The notes: generated by a model from the sequence alone, not told the origin. 64,000 bases of DNA from Gordonia sediminis (GCA_004193205.1 RZUM01000020.1:1-64000), one strand, 5' to 3'; shown: positions 50,853-59,982, counted from the stretch's first letter. Numbers and translations: made by a program.

Positions 50853-51605
50853 ATGGCGGCAACAAATGGTTCGAGTGTCGTGCGCGTGCCCAAAGCGGGT
50901 GAGTTGGTCGCGGCGGCGTTGCGTCGCCAGATCGTCACCGGCGAGATCAGCCCGGGTGACCCGTTGCCCAGCGAAACGGTACTCATGGAGCGCTATGGGG
51001 TGTCGCGTCCGACCATGCGCGAGGCGTTTCGCATCCTCGAGTCCGAGGCGATCATCACCGTATTACGGGGTGCCCACGGTGGTGCGCGTGTGCTTGCGCC
51101 GGATGCGTCCATTGCGGCACGCAACCTCGGTTTGCTCCTGCAGTTCCAGGGCGTCCCGCTCGCCGATGTATATCGCACCCGAACCGAGATCGAGGTCGCG
51201 TCGGTCCAGGCGTTGAGCGGAGTGTCCGCAAAGCGCTTGGCGCCGCTCGTAGAACTGGTCGATCAGGCGGGTGAGGCCCTGAATGACCCGATCACCTTTG
51301 CTCGGATCGACACCCAGATACACCAGGCGATCGTCGACTTGTCCGGGTTGCGAACACTCGCCGTGCTCGCCGGCATGCTGCTGAACATCATGGATGCGCA
51401 CAACGACCTGTACATGTCGGTGCATGGCGCGGAAAACGAATGGCAGGCCGACCAGCACGCTTACCGCGCGTACAAGAAGCTCCTGACGCACTTGCGTGCT
51501 GGCGACGCCGCAGCCGCCGCCGACGCGTGGCGTAGGCATCTGAAGAAGGTCGAGCAGCACATGGTCGGGGACTCCGATACGACGCTGGTCGAACTGCTGT
51601 CCTGA
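50853..51605 (+). CDS. GntR/FadR family transcriptional regulator
   Basis: Regulator of 250 residues. The winged helix-turn-helix covers KAGELVAAALRRQIVTGEIS, then PSETVLMERYGVSRPTMREA (about 37-56). The helical FCD ligand-binding domain includes DVYRTRTEIEVASVQAL and DTQIHQAIVDLSG, with the metal-ligand His pattern. ATG 50853 follows GAAGGGG; ATG 50829 is possible. A start at 50784 is excluded by the -10-like TATACT at 50801. FCD regulators respond to carboxylic acids, so this is a candidate local controller of the catabolic genes. Confidence 0.87.
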   Translation: MAATNGSSVVRVPKAGELVAAALRRQIVTGEISPGDPLPSETVLMERYGVSRPTMREAFRILESEAIITVLRGAHGGARVLAPDASIAARNLGLLLQFQGVPLADVYRTRTEIEVASVQALSGVSAKRLAPLVELVDQAGEALNDPITFARIDTQIHQAIVDLSGLRTLAVLAGMLLNIMDAHNDLYMSVHGAENEWQADQHAYRAYKKLLTHLRAGDAAAAADAWRRHLKKVEQHMVGDSDTTLVELLS

Positions 51606-51612
51606 AGACGCG

Positions 51613-51662
51613 GAATCCGGCGCACCTCCTCGAATCTCGAGTTGGGTGCGCCGGATTCTTTT
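51613..51662. terminator. Rho-independent terminator
   Basis: GAATCCGGCGCACC and its complement GGTGCGCCGGATTC enclose an 18-nt loop and are followed by TTTT. It lies between the convergent GntR (+) and CoA-transferase (-) genes. Confidence 0.8.
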
Positions 51663-51687
51663 GCTTTCGCTACTTGCGTCGATCGCC

Positions 51688-52929
51688 TCAGACGGCCTTG
51701 TTCGCGATCAGTTTGTCGATCTGCGCCTCGGTCATACCCAACTCACCTGCCAAGATCTCCCGGGTGTGCTCACCAAGCGTCGGCGGCGTCCGGTACTCGG
51801 TGAGGGGTGTGTTCGACATCATGATCGGATTCCTCAGAAGATCGACGGTACCGGAGACCGGATGATCCAGCCGCATCCGCATGTCGCGATGTGCGATCTG
51901 TGGATTGGCGAAGACACCGTCCATGTCATTGACCGGGCTGACCGGGACCTCCTTGCGCTCCAGCGCCACCACCCACTCGCGTGCCGGACGGCTGCCGAAC
52001 ACCTCCCGGAGAGTCTGGAGAACGAGATCGCGATTGGCGATCCGGGCGGACACACTGCTGAACCGCTCGTCCTCCAGAAGGTCGGGACGTTCGATGACCT
52101 CGGTGACGCCTTGCCACTGCTTGGGTGTGCTGGCGACGAGGAAGAATTCCTCGCCGTCGGAACCGGTGAAGGTCTGTGATGGAATCCCGCCGAATCCGCC
52201 GTTGCCGCGCCGTGGTGCCGCGACACCGGAGACGAGGTAGTTCTGCGCGTAGTGCGACAGCGAGGCGAGCCCGCAGTCGAGCAGTGAGATGTCGATGTGC
52301 TGGCCGGAACCGTCGCCGTGGTCGCGGCTCCATAGCGCCGCGACAATCGCGTTCGACGCGTACAGGCTGGTGAGCACATCGACCATGGACACGCCCATTT
52401 TCATCGGCCCGGCACCGGGTTCGCCGTCGGGGATGCCGGAGACACTCATCATCCCGCTCATCGCCTGGAAGATGCCGTCGTAACCGGGTCGTCGCGCGTA
52501 GGGGCCGTCCTGGCCGAAACCGGTGATCGAGCAGTAGACGAGGCGGGGGTTGTTCGCGCGGAGGGATTCGAAATCCAGTCCGTACTTGGCCAAGACCCCG
52601 GTGCGGAAGTTCTCGATGAGGACGTCGGCGTCAGCCGCCAGTCTCCTGATGACGTCGGCGCCTTCCGGCGTCGAGTGGTCGACGGTGATGGATCGCTTGT
52701 TGCGGTTGCAGCTGAGGTAGAACCCGGCTTCGTCGCTCTCTTCGCCGTTCTCATCGGTGAGGAAGGGCGGACCGTAGCTACGGGAATCGTCGCCGGTGCT
52801 GGGACGCTCGACCTTGATCACGTCGGCCCCGAGGTCGCCGAGCATCTGCGCGGCGAGCGGGGCCGCGAGGATGCGGCTGAGGTCGAGAACCTTGATTCCA
52901 TGCAGCGGCGGATGATTGGTATTGCTCAT
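51688..52929 (-). CDS. CaiB/BaiF CoA-transferase family protein
   Basis: Class III CoA-transferase of 413 residues. LHGIKVLDLSRILAAPLAAQ and LGDLGADVIKVERPSTGDDS (about 32-51) are classical, as is the catalytic aspartate region GSGQHIDISLLDCGLASLSH (about 179-198). It probably transfers CoA onto the pathway acid without ATP or acts as an acyl-CoA racemase. Start ATG 52929 overlaps the stop of the acyl-CoA dehydrogenase by 4 nt, so both are in one operon. A second family member is at 35590. Confidence 0.92.
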   Translation of the reverse strand: MSNTNHPPLHGIKVLDLSRILAAPLAAQMLGDLGADVIKVERPSTGDDSRSYGPPFLTDENGEESDEAGFYLSCNRNKRSITVDHSTPEGADVIRRLAADADVLIENFRTGVLAKYGLDFESLRANNPRLVYCSITGFGQDGPYARRPGYDGIFQAMSGMMSVSGIPDGEPGAGPMKMGVSMVDVLTSLYASNAIVAALWSRDHGDGSGQHIDISLLDCGLASLSHYAQNYLVSGVAAPRRGNGGFGGIPSQTFTGSDGEEFFLVASTPKQWQGVTEVIERPDLLEDERFSSVSARIANRDLVLQTLREVFGSRPAREWVVALERKEVPVSPVNDMDGVFANPQIAHRDMRMRLDHPVSGTVDLLRNPIMMSNTPLTEYRTPPTLGEHTREILAGELGMTEAQIDKLIANKAV

Positions 52930-54152
52930 CGCACTGCCTCCTTGGTGACACGCGGCTCGCGGGGAAGCCCGAGCACGCGCTCGCCGATGATGTTCTTCTG
53001 AATCTCACTGGTACCCGCGTAGATGGACTCGGCCCTGGCACGAACGAACGCGCGGCGTAGCGTCTCGGCTTCCTCGTCGGGGCCGGAGCCCCACTCGCTC
53101 CCGAGCCATCCATCGGTGTCGAGGATGTCCATCGCCAGTTCGGTGAACTGCTTGTGCCATGTGGACCAGTAGTACTTGCCGATCGATGCTTCGGGCCCGA
53201 ATTCGCCGGCGCGCAGGGCGTTGTCGAGCGTCCGTTGGTTGTTGTAGCCCATGATCTCCAGGCCGATGATCGAATCGACGATACGGTCACGGATGATCGG
53301 GTCACGACCGGCGCCACGCCGCGCGGCAACCCGCCGCAGTGACTCCATCTCGCGCCGAAACGAGAACTGGTAGTTGAGTACCGAGGTGGCCCGCTCGTGG
53401 CCGAGCGTGGTCATCGCCGCCTTCCAGCCCTCGCCGATCGGTGCCAACACGTTGTCGGTGGTGGTGCGTGCATTGTCGAAATAGACCTCGTTGAACCCAC
53501 TGTCGCCCAACATCGTGCGGATCGGTACGACACGCACACCCGGCTGGTCAAGTGGAATCAACATGTAGGACAGACCGGAGTGGCGAGTCGAACCGGGCTC
53601 GGTGCGCACGATCGCGAAGATCCAGTCCGCATGGTGGGCAAACGTCGTCCAGATCTTCTGCCCATTGATCACCCATTCGTCGCCGTCGAGCCGTGCACGC
53701 GTGCTGATGGCGGCGAGGTCGGAACCGGCACCGGGCTCGGAATAACCCTGACACCACACCACCTCACCCCGCGACATGGGCAGCAACAATCGCTGCTTCT
53801 GCTCAGGCGTCCCGTAGTGCAGCGCCGTCGGGGCCATCAAGGTCTCGCCGTGAAAGGCTGCGCGCGGCGGTGCGCCCGCGTTGGCGTACTCCAGGGCGAA
53901 CAGAATTTCTTGCGACATGGTGGCGCCGCGCCCGCCATACTCGACCGGCCACGAAAGGCCGAGCCAGTTCCCCTCGCCGAGTTTATGTTCCCACGCGCGA
54001 CGCAGGTCCCAATTGTCGTCATCGTCAGGGCCGCCTCGATGGCTCTGACCGACGAACTCGTCGGTCAGGTTTTCGGCCAACCAATTGCGCAACTCATCGC
54101 GGAATTCTCGGTCGGCCGCGGTGAGTGGCAATGCGGTGCCGCTGTCGGTCAT
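52926..54152 (-). CDS. Acyl-CoA dehydrogenase (catalytic-type)
   Basis: Flavoprotein of 408 residues. WCQGYSEPGAGSDLAAIST (about 132-150) and WVINGQKIWTTFAHHADWIF are the FAD/substrate motifs. The C-terminus SIYAGTSEIQKNIIGERVLG is complete. In mycobacterial FadE enzymes of this length such alpha subunits often pair with a beta-type protein like the one at 48686. It desaturates an acyl-CoA, electrons going to ETF. Start ATG 54152; the operator-like element at 54202 is 50 nt upstream. Confidence 0.92.
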   Translation of the reverse strand: MTDSGTALPLTAADREFRDELRNWLAENLTDEFVGQSHRGGPDDDDNWDLRRAWEHKLGEGNWLGLSWPVEYGGRGATMSQEILFALEYANAGAPPRAAFHGETLMAPTALHYGTPEQKQRLLLPMSRGEVVWCQGYSEPGAGSDLAAISTRARLDGDEWVINGQKIWTTFAHHADWIFAIVRTEPGSTRHSGLSYMLIPLDQPGVRVVPIRTMLGDSGFNEVYFDNARTTTDNVLAPIGEGWKAAMTTLGHERATSVLNYQFSFRREMESLRRVAARRGAGRDPIIRDRIVDSIIGLEIMGYNNQRTLDNALRAGEFGPEASIGKYYWSTWHKQFTELAMDILDTDGWLGSEWGSGPDEEAETLRRAFVRARAESIYAGTSEIQKNIIGERVLGLPREPRVTKEAVR

Positions 54153-54201
54153 GGCTGTTCCTCTCTCGGCTGCCGGGAGCCTGTTGGCATCTCTGGCGAT
54201 C

Positions 54202-54228
54202 TATAGTACAAATAATTAGCGAATTAAG
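54202..54228. promoter_or_regulatory. AT-rich regulon element in divergent promoter
   Basis: TATAGTACAAATAATTAGCG then AATTAAG, 25 of 27 positions identical to 40332-40358. It lies between the divergent dehydrogenase (-) and crotonase (+) genes; both strands contain a -10-like hexamer. Confidence 0.65.
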
Positions 54229-54252
54229 CGATATGCGCGAGGAGGTGAATCC

Positions 54253-55044
54253 ATGTCAGATCTCGAGTGGTCTGTGGCCGATGGTGTCGCCACCATCCGT
54301 TTGAACAGGCCCGAACGGCGCAACGCGTTCACGCTGGACATGGTGCGGGAATGGGCTGAGCACCTGCGATTGGCGCGAACCGATCCGGACGTCAGGGTAG
54401 TGGTCCTCACCGGCACGGGTAACAAGGCGTTCTGCTCGGGAGTCGATCTCTCCAGTATTTCGAACGCCAATCCACATCTGACTCCACTGGAGCGTAAGTC
54501 GCAGCTGCACGAGGAGATCCATCGAGTGGCGCTGGAACTGGAGGCGCTCGACAAGCCGGTCATCGCGTCGATCAATGGCGCCGCGGTCGGCGCGGGGCTC
54601 GACATGGCATTGATGTGTGACCTGCGCGTCGCTGCGCGAAGCGCGAAGCTGTCCGAGGGGTACGTGAAAGTCGGCCTGACGCCCGGTGACGGCGGCGCAT
54701 ACTATCTGCCGCGTCTCGTCGGTACGTCGAAGGCGCTCGAACTCCTCCTGACCGGTGATTTCATCGACGCCGATGAGGCGCTGCGCATCGGCCTGGTCAA
54801 CCGCGTCGTTGACGATGCCGACCTCGCCGACGCCACCAGGGCACTGGCCGAGCAGATCGCGGCAGGCCCGCCGGTCACCATACGGATGATCAAACGTGCC
54901 ACCTACCAGTCCGCAAACATCGATCTTCGGACGGCTCTCGATCTGATCTCGTCGCACTTCGCGGTCGTCGCCGCCACCGACGACGCAGCAGAAGCGCTCT
55001 CCGCGATGTCGGAGAAACGTACTCCCAATTTCACCGGTCGATAG
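54253..55044 (+). CDS. Enoyl-CoA hydratase/isomerase family protein
   Basis: Crotonase-superfamily protein of 263 residues. GVATIRLNRPERRNAFTLDM (about 12-31), GTGNKAFCSGVDLSSI and GAAVGAGLDMALMCDLRVA are present. The first catalytic Glu position reads LSEGYVKVGLTPGDGGAYYL, the second ALELLLTG. It may be an isomerase, dehydratase or hydrolase. ATG 54253 behind GAGGAGGTG. First gene of a long + operon (crotonase, amidohydrolase, SDR, two crotonases, three dehydrogenases) driven by the element at 54202. Confidence 0.9.
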   Translation: MSDLEWSVADGVATIRLNRPERRNAFTLDMVREWAEHLRLARTDPDVRVVVLTGTGNKAFCSGVDLSSISNANPHLTPLERKSQLHEEIHRVALELEALDKPVIASINGAAVGAGLDMALMCDLRVAARSAKLSEGYVKVGLTPGDGGAYYLPRLVGTSKALELLLTGDFIDADEALRIGLVNRVVDDADLADATRALAEQIAAGPPVTIRMIKRATYQSANIDLRTALDLISSHFAVVAATDDAAEALSAMSEKRTPNFTGR

Positions 55045-55092
55045 GCGGCCATGGCCGCAAACTCTCCGACAACCCCAGGAAGCAGGTGCTCG

Positions 55093-56013
55093 ATGACCTC
55101 CACGGTGTCTGACCCGACATCCGACGATTCGACGACCGCGGAAACCGAACCCCGCGTGTTCGATACGTGGATCAACCTTCCCTACGCGCCCGGCGAGGTC
55201 GTGCCCGACCCGTCGGTGGTGCAGCGATTCAAACGCGGCGACAGTGCCTATGAGGGCGGTCAGTCCATGGCCGATGTCGTTGCCGAGATGGATCGTCTGG
55301 GCATCTCGGGTGGTGTGCTCACCAAGTATCCACGTGATATCACCCCCCCGTTTGTGCACGGTATCCAGAGCGGTGAAGAGGTCGTGCGCAACGCGTGCGA
55401 GCGACTGGCCTCGATCCAGGCGGAGTATCCCGGACGGTTCGTCACGGCCGTCGGAATCGACCCGCGCCTGGCCTATGACGCGGCGAAACTGGTGCGGATC
55501 GCGGTCCGCGAGTACGGCATCAAGTGCATCCGCGTATGCCCGATGTTCACCGGTATCCCGATCGACGACAAACTCGCGTATCCGATGTATACCGCGGCCT
55601 GCGACGAAGGCGCAGTGATGACCTTCAACGTGGGCGCGCCGGGCCCGATGAAACCCGCGAAGCTGCAGCGCACCATTCTCATCGACGAGGTGGCACTTGC
55701 GTTCCCCGAACTGAAGATCGTCATGACTCACATGGGCGACCCGTGGATCAGCGAAACGGTCGCGATGCTGATCAAGCATCCCAACGTGTTCGCCATGACC
55801 TCGGGTTGGGCGCCCAAGTACATCCCGGAGGAGATCTGGAATGTGCAGCGCAAGCGCAACAACACCAAGCTCATGTGGTCCTCGGACTACCCGATCCTGC
55901 CGTTCGAGCGCACCATCAACGAAGGCCGCGCTATCGACCTGCCGACCGAATCGCGGGCAAACTTTCTCGGTCTCAACGCACTTCGCGTATTCGGGGAACC
56001 ACCAGCCGCCTGA
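55093..56013 (+). CDS. Amidohydrolase-2 family protein, divergent metal site
   Basis: TIM-barrel amidohydrolase-like protein of 306 residues. LPELKIVMTHMGDPWISETVAM in two parts (about 214-235) and LMWSSDYPILPFERT (about 272-286) match the His and Asp metal ligands of the ACMSD-like family. The N-terminal ligand pair (normally D-x-H-x-H) is replaced by FDTWINLPY, with no histidine. It may use a different metal set or be non-hydrolytic. ATG 55093 follows AGGAAGCAGG; 55051 is an alternative. In this operon it could open or decarboxylate a ring intermediate. Confidence 0.83.
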   Translation: MTSTVSDPTSDDSTTAETEPRVFDTWINLPYAPGEVVPDPSVVQRFKRGDSAYEGGQSMADVVAEMDRLGISGGVLTKYPRDITPPFVHGIQSGEEVVRNACERLASIQAEYPGRFVTAVGIDPRLAYDAAKLVRIAVREYGIKCIRVCPMFTGIPIDDKLAYPMYTAACDEGAVMTFNVGAPGPMKPAKLQRTILIDEVALAFPELKIVMTHMGDPWISETVAMLIKHPNVFAMTSGWAPKYIPEEIWNVQRKRNNTKLMWSSDYPILPFERTINEGRAIDLPTESRANFLGLNALRVFGEPPAA

Positions 56014-56047
56014 CTCATCGACCAAACACTGACTTACAGGAGACACA

Positions 56048-56941
56048 ATGGGACTGCATGACGGACGAGTCGTCGTCGTCACCGGAGCGGCCGGTGGAAT
56101 CGGCCGCGAGCACGCACTTTCCTTCGCTCGTGAAGGAGCCAAGGTCGTCGTCAACGATCTCGGGCCGGCACAGCAGACTGTCGACGAGATCATCGCCGCC
56201 GGCGGCGAGGCCGTTGCCAACAACGACGACATCTCGGATTGGGACGGTGCCGCACGACTGATCGCAACGGCGCTCGACACCTTCGGTGACCTGCACGTAC
56301 TGGTGAACAATGCCGGAATTCTGCGGGACAAGATGTTCGTGAACATGGACATGCAGATGTGGGACGACGTGATGCGCGTGCACCTCCGCGGCACCTTCTG
56401 CCCCACGAAGCATGCGGTGAACTACTGGCGGGAACGGCACAAGGCCGGACAACCCGTCGCGCACCCGCGAATCATCAACACGTCGTCGCCCTCAGGCCTT
56501 TATGGCAATGTCGGGCAGTCCAATTATGGTGCGGCCAAGGCCGCGATCGCGGCATTCACCGTCATCCTGGCGGACGAGTTAGGGCGTCTCGGGATCACCG
56601 TGAATGCGATCGCGCCGAGTGCACTCACCCAGATGACCGCCGGCCTGGACCAGTACGTCGCGAAGATGGAGGAGATCAAGGAACGCACCGGTTTTGATGC
56701 CGGATCTCCTGCCAACATCGCGCCACCCGTGGTGTGGTTGGCCTCTCCGGAGGCAGTGGGTATCACCGGACGCGTCTTCAACGTCAAGGGCGGGCTGATC
56801 GGGGTCGCGGAGACCTGGGTAGCCGGTCCGTCCGAGGAGAAGCTGTCGCAGTGGGCTCCCGGCGAACTCGGCGAGGTCATCCCGAAGCTGGTTGCCCAGG
56901 CGCGGCCGAACTCCGACGGCTCCGGCCAACCGCGGAGCTGA
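56048..56941 (+). CDS. SDR, multifunctional-enzyme-type 3-hydroxyacyl-CoA dehydrogenase
   Basis: SDR of 297 residues of the type found as the N-terminal domain of peroxisomal multifunctional enzyme 2 (HSD17B4). TGAAGGIG (about 13-20), VVNDLG, VNNAGILRDKMFVNM (about 92-106), serine in NTSSPSG and YGAAK. The NAGILRDK signature is strongly indicative. It oxidises (R)-3-hydroxyacyl-CoA, the product of MaoC-type hydratases such as 41202. RBS CAGGAGACAC before ATG 56048. Confidence 0.93.
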   Translation: MGLHDGRVVVVTGAAGGIGREHALSFAREGAKVVVNDLGPAQQTVDEIIAAGGEAVANNDDISDWDGAARLIATALDTFGDLHVLVNNAGILRDKMFVNMDMQMWDDVMRVHLRGTFCPTKHAVNYWRERHKAGQPVAHPRIINTSSPSGLYGNVGQSNYGAAKAAIAAFTVILADELGRLGITVNAIAPSALTQMTAGLDQYVAKMEEIKERTGFDAGSPANIAPPVVWLASPEAVGITGRVFNVKGGLIGVAETWVAGPSEEKLSQWAPGELGEVIPKLVAQARPNSDGSGQPRS

Positions 56942-56943
56942 CA

Positions 56944-57816
56944 GTGGCTGTCAAGTCGACCTCGGTCAGCACGACCGCAGTCCATGGCATCAGTGTCGAG
57001 CGCTCCGGTGCGATCGCCACCGTATGGCTCGACCGGTCAGACCGCGGCAACGGCTTCATCTCCGACATGCAGATCGAAATGCATGATCGGCTGGCCGAAC
57101 TGGATGCCGACAGCGACATCCGGGCGATCGTGGTGACCGGGCGTGGACGATTCTTCTCCACCGGTGCGGACATGGAGCCCGGGGGAGCGAACTTCGCATT
57201 CGATGCCGAGCAAACAGCGCGCGCTCGCGACATGATGGCCAACCGGCCGCGGCCGTGGAAGCTCCGGACTCCGATCATTGCCGCGATGAATGGCTCTGCG
57301 GTCGGGCTCGGTCTGACCTTTCCGCTGCAGTGGGACATCCGAGTGATGAACGAGGCGGCAAAGTACGGATTCGTCTTCACCCGGCGGGGGCTCATCCCCG
57401 AACAGAACTCGCTCTGGTTGCTGCCCAAGCTGGTCGGCTTGTCCACCGCGATGGAGTTGCTGCTCACCGGCCGGCTGTTCAGCGGAGCCGACGCCAAGGT
57501 CATGGGGCTGGCGACCGAGGCGGTACCGGCGGAGGAAGTGCTGCCGCGGGCGCTGGCGATCGCCGAGGAGATCGCCACTCACACCTCCCCGCTTGCCGTC
57601 GGGCTGACCAAACAACTGGCTTACGAGATGCTGCAGGCCACCGACCGGGAAGCCGCTTTCCACCGCGAGTGGGAGATCTTCCGGTGGATGGGACGTCAGC
57701 CGGACTCGGCCGAGGGCGTCGCCTCGTTCATCGAGAAGCGCCCGCCGCAATTTCCCGGCGACAAACATGCCGCACCCCCACAGGTCGACAGACTCTGGGA
57801 GGCACCGGATGCCTGA
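56944..57816 (+). CDS. Enoyl-CoA hydratase/isomerase family protein (atypical)
   Basis: Crotonase-superfamily protein of 290 residues. GAIATVWLDRSDRGNGFISD (about 22-41) has the NRP motif changed to DRS. GRGRFFSTGADMEPG gives the oxyanion loop and GSAVGLGLTFPLQWDIRVM the second. The first catalytic Glu position is FVFTRRGLIPEQ, the second AMELLLTG. This resembles mycobacterial EchA proteins of unproven reaction. GTG 56944 starts two nt after the SDR stop, behind GGAG. It overlaps the next crotonase by 8 nt. Confidence 0.88.
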   Translation: MAVKSTSVSTTAVHGISVERSGAIATVWLDRSDRGNGFISDMQIEMHDRLAELDADSDIRAIVVTGRGRFFSTGADMEPGGANFAFDAEQTARARDMMANRPRPWKLRTPIIAAMNGSAVGLGLTFPLQWDIRVMNEAAKYGFVFTRRGLIPEQNSLWLLPKLVGLSTAMELLLTGRLFSGADAKVMGLATEAVPAEEVLPRALAIAEEIATHTSPLAVGLTKQLAYEMLQATDREAAFHREWEIFRWMGRQPDSAEGVASFIEKRPPQFPGDKHAAPPQVDRLWEAPDA

Positions 57817-58633
57817 GTCGAGGAGTCAGGAACTGGCGGTCGACAACGAAGCGCCGGTGCTCTACGCAGTAGACGACCACGGTGTCGCTGTCCTGACGCT
57901 GCACCGCCCCGAGCGCCGCAACATGTGGACGGCGGACATGGAGGACGCGTTCTACGCCGCCCTCGATCGGGCGACCGACGATGACCGCGTTCGGGTCATC
58001 GTGGTGACCGGTCATGGCACCTCCTTCTGCCCGGGACTGGATCCCGCCGTACTCGACAACGTCCGGGCCGGATCGGCGTACACCACCAACCGTCGTCCGC
58101 AGACCTACGCGACAACGGTCCCGAAGCTCATCATCGGCGCGATCAACGGGGCATGCGCGGGTATCGGTCTGGTCCAGGCACTGTGTTTCGACTATCGATT
58201 CGCGACTGCCAAGGCCAAGTTCACCACGGCGTTCTCCAAACGCGGACTGCCGGCAGAGGATGCGTCGGCGTGGCTGCTCACGCGGCTGGTCGGGCCTGCG
58301 CACGCCATGGACCTGATGGTCTCCGGCCGCGTTTTCACCGGCGACGAGGCGTTCGAACTCGGTGTGGTGCAGCGCATCAGCGAACCGGAATCCGTGCTCG
58401 ACGATGCCGTCGCATACGCGCGCTCGGTCGCCGAAAGCGTGTCACCGGTCTCCATCTCGATGATCAAGTCGCAGGTGTGGCGCGACAGCGAGCAAACCAT
58501 GGAGCAAGCCAGGGTGCGCGCGCAGCACCTGCTGACATTGGCCAAGGCGCAGCCGGACTTCCAAGAAGGAGTCCGGGCTCTCGTGGAGAAGCGGCCACCA
58601 CAGTTCAACCCGTATCGCCCCCTCAACCTCTGA
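57809..58633 (+). CDS. Enoyl-CoA hydratase/isomerase family protein (atypical)
   Basis: Crotonase-superfamily protein of 274 residues. GVAVLTLHRPERRNMWTADM (about 25-44), GHGTSFCPGLDPAVLDN and GACAGIGLVQALCFDYRFA are the CoA-binding regions. Both hydratase glutamates are replaced: TAFSKRGLPAEDAS and AMDLMVSG (Asp). Close in sequence style to the preceding gene, so they may be partners or a duplication. ATG 57809 behind GGGAGGCACC. Likely isomerase or ring-hydrolase chemistry. Confidence 0.88.
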   Translation: MPESRSQELAVDNEAPVLYAVDDHGVAVLTLHRPERRNMWTADMEDAFYAALDRATDDDRVRVIVVTGHGTSFCPGLDPAVLDNVRAGSAYTTNRRPQTYATTVPKLIIGAINGACAGIGLVQALCFDYRFATAKAKFTTAFSKRGLPAEDASAWLLTRLVGPAHAMDLMVSGRVFTGDEAFELGVVQRISEPESVLDDAVAYARSVAESVSPVSISMIKSQVWRDSEQTMEQARVRAQHLLTLAKAQPDFQEGVRALVEKRPPQFNPYRPLNL

Positions 58634-58643
58634 AAGGCACCCG

Positions 58644-59822
58644 ATGGAAATCGACTTCGGAGCCGACCACGCCGACTTCGCCGAAGAAGTCCGCACCTGG
58701 CTGGACGAACACCTCGTCGGTGACTTCGCGGCGCATCGCGGAGTCGGGAGCCCCACCGACAACTCGGCCTGGGACATTCGGGTCGCCTGGGAGAAGGAAC
58801 TCTCGGCCGGCGGTTGGCTGGGGCTGACCTGGCCAAAGGAGTACGGTGGCCGCGGCGCGTCACTGTCCGAGGAAATCGTGTTCGAGTACGAGTACGCCCG
58901 GAGTGCGGCACCGGCCCGGGTCAACCAACAAGCCTTGGAGCTGCTCGGCCCAACGCTTCTGGACTTCGGAACCGAGGAGCAGAAGCGCCGGTTCATCCCG
59001 AAGATCCTGTCCGCCGAAGAACACTGGGGACAGGGCTTCAGCGAACCGACCGCGGGGTCCGATCTGGCGGCGGTCTCGACCAAGGCACGCCTCGACGGTG
59101 ACGAATGGGTCATCGACGGTCAGAAGGTCTGGACCACATTTGGCGACAGGGCCGACTGGCTCTACGTGCTGTGCCGAACGAACCCGGATCAGTCGTTGCG
59201 TCATCGCGGTCTGAGCCTGCTCCTCGTTCCGGTCGATCAGCCCGGTGTGGACGTGCGGCCCATCAAGAACCTGGCCGGCTCCGGCGAGTTCAGCGAGTGC
59301 TTCTTCACCAATGCCCGCACCGACGCGTCAATGGTGGTCGGCGACGTGGACGGTGGCTGGAAGGTCGTCATGTCCACCCTGGGACGCGAGCGCGGTTCGG
59401 CACTGTTGCCCGTCCAGCTGTCGATGGAGCGCGAGGTGCTCTCCATCGTCGAGTCCGCGAAGGAGCTCGGCGAGCCGGACGATCCGCGTCTGCCCGACCG
59501 TATTGCGCAGTCCTACATCTCCGTGTCGCTGATGCGCGCAACGACGATGCGTGTGGTCGAGAGCGTCATGAACAACGATTCCTCGGCAGACGCCGCAGCA
59601 GCGATCAGCAAGCTGTTCGCGTCGCAGGCGCATCAGGTCCTGGGCGAACTGGCGATGGATGTGGCCGGCGCCGCCGGCGGCATCACATCCGGGCCCGGAG
59701 TCGAGGGGCTCACCTTCGCGCAGCGTCTGCTCCTGCTGTCGCGGGCGGAGACCATCTACGGAGGAACGTCCGAAATCCAGCGGAACATCATTGGTGAACG
59801 GGTCCTCGGACTTCCGAAATAG
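58644..59822 (+). CDS. Acyl-CoA dehydrogenase (catalytic-type)
   Basis: Flavoprotein of 392 residues. GQGFSEPTAGSDLAAVSTKA (about 129-148), WVIDGQKVWTTFGDRADWLY and the C-terminal IYGGTSEIQRNIIGERVLGL are all present, the profile of a competent FadE alpha-type subunit. ATG 58644 follows GAAAGGCACCC. It is the first of three dehydrogenase genes in a row; the third (61136) looks like a beta subunit. Confidence 0.92.
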   Translation: MEIDFGADHADFAEEVRTWLDEHLVGDFAAHRGVGSPTDNSAWDIRVAWEKELSAGGWLGLTWPKEYGGRGASLSEEIVFEYEYARSAAPARVNQQALELLGPTLLDFGTEEQKRRFIPKILSAEEHWGQGFSEPTAGSDLAAVSTKARLDGDEWVIDGQKVWTTFGDRADWLYVLCRTNPDQSLRHRGLSLLLVPVDQPGVDVRPIKNLAGSGEFSECFFTNARTDASMVVGDVDGGWKVVMSTLGRERGSALLPVQLSMEREVLSIVESAKELGEPDDPRLPDRIAQSYISVSLMRATTMRVVESVMNNDSSADAAAAISKLFASQAHQVLGELAMDVAGAAGGITSGPGVEGLTFAQRLLLLSRAETIYGGTSEIQRNIIGERVLGLPK

Positions 59823-59865
59823 ATTGTCCGGGTGCACCTTATCCAAAGTCGTCAAGGAGACGAAC

Positions 59866-59982
59866 GTGACCACATTGCCAAGATCGATGGCTGACCGCGC
59901 AGATGTTCACCTGCGGGCCTCGCGCACTCTGGTGCTGCACGCGGCGTACACCCGCGTAGCGAGCCCGAGGTACGCGGCATGA
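59866..59982 (+). CDS. Candidate 38-residue leader ORF
   Basis: GTG 59866 sits six nt after AAGGAGACGA, a stronger ribosome site than that of the gene after it. The 38-codon frame (starting TTLPRSMADRADVHLRAS, ending PRYAA) stops at TGA overlapping the ATG of the dehydrogenase at 59979 (ATGA). The peptide is arginine-rich with no known domain. It may serve as a translational coupler for the downstream dehydrogenase, or be chance. Confidence 0.4.
   Translation: MTTLPRSMADRADVHLRASRTLVLHAAYTRVASPRYAA

Noticed and set aside
54256-56406. 716-codon minus-strand open frame
   Set aside because: Longest frame here but wholly antisense to a crotonase, an amidohydrolase and an SDR with proper motifs; its own product has none.
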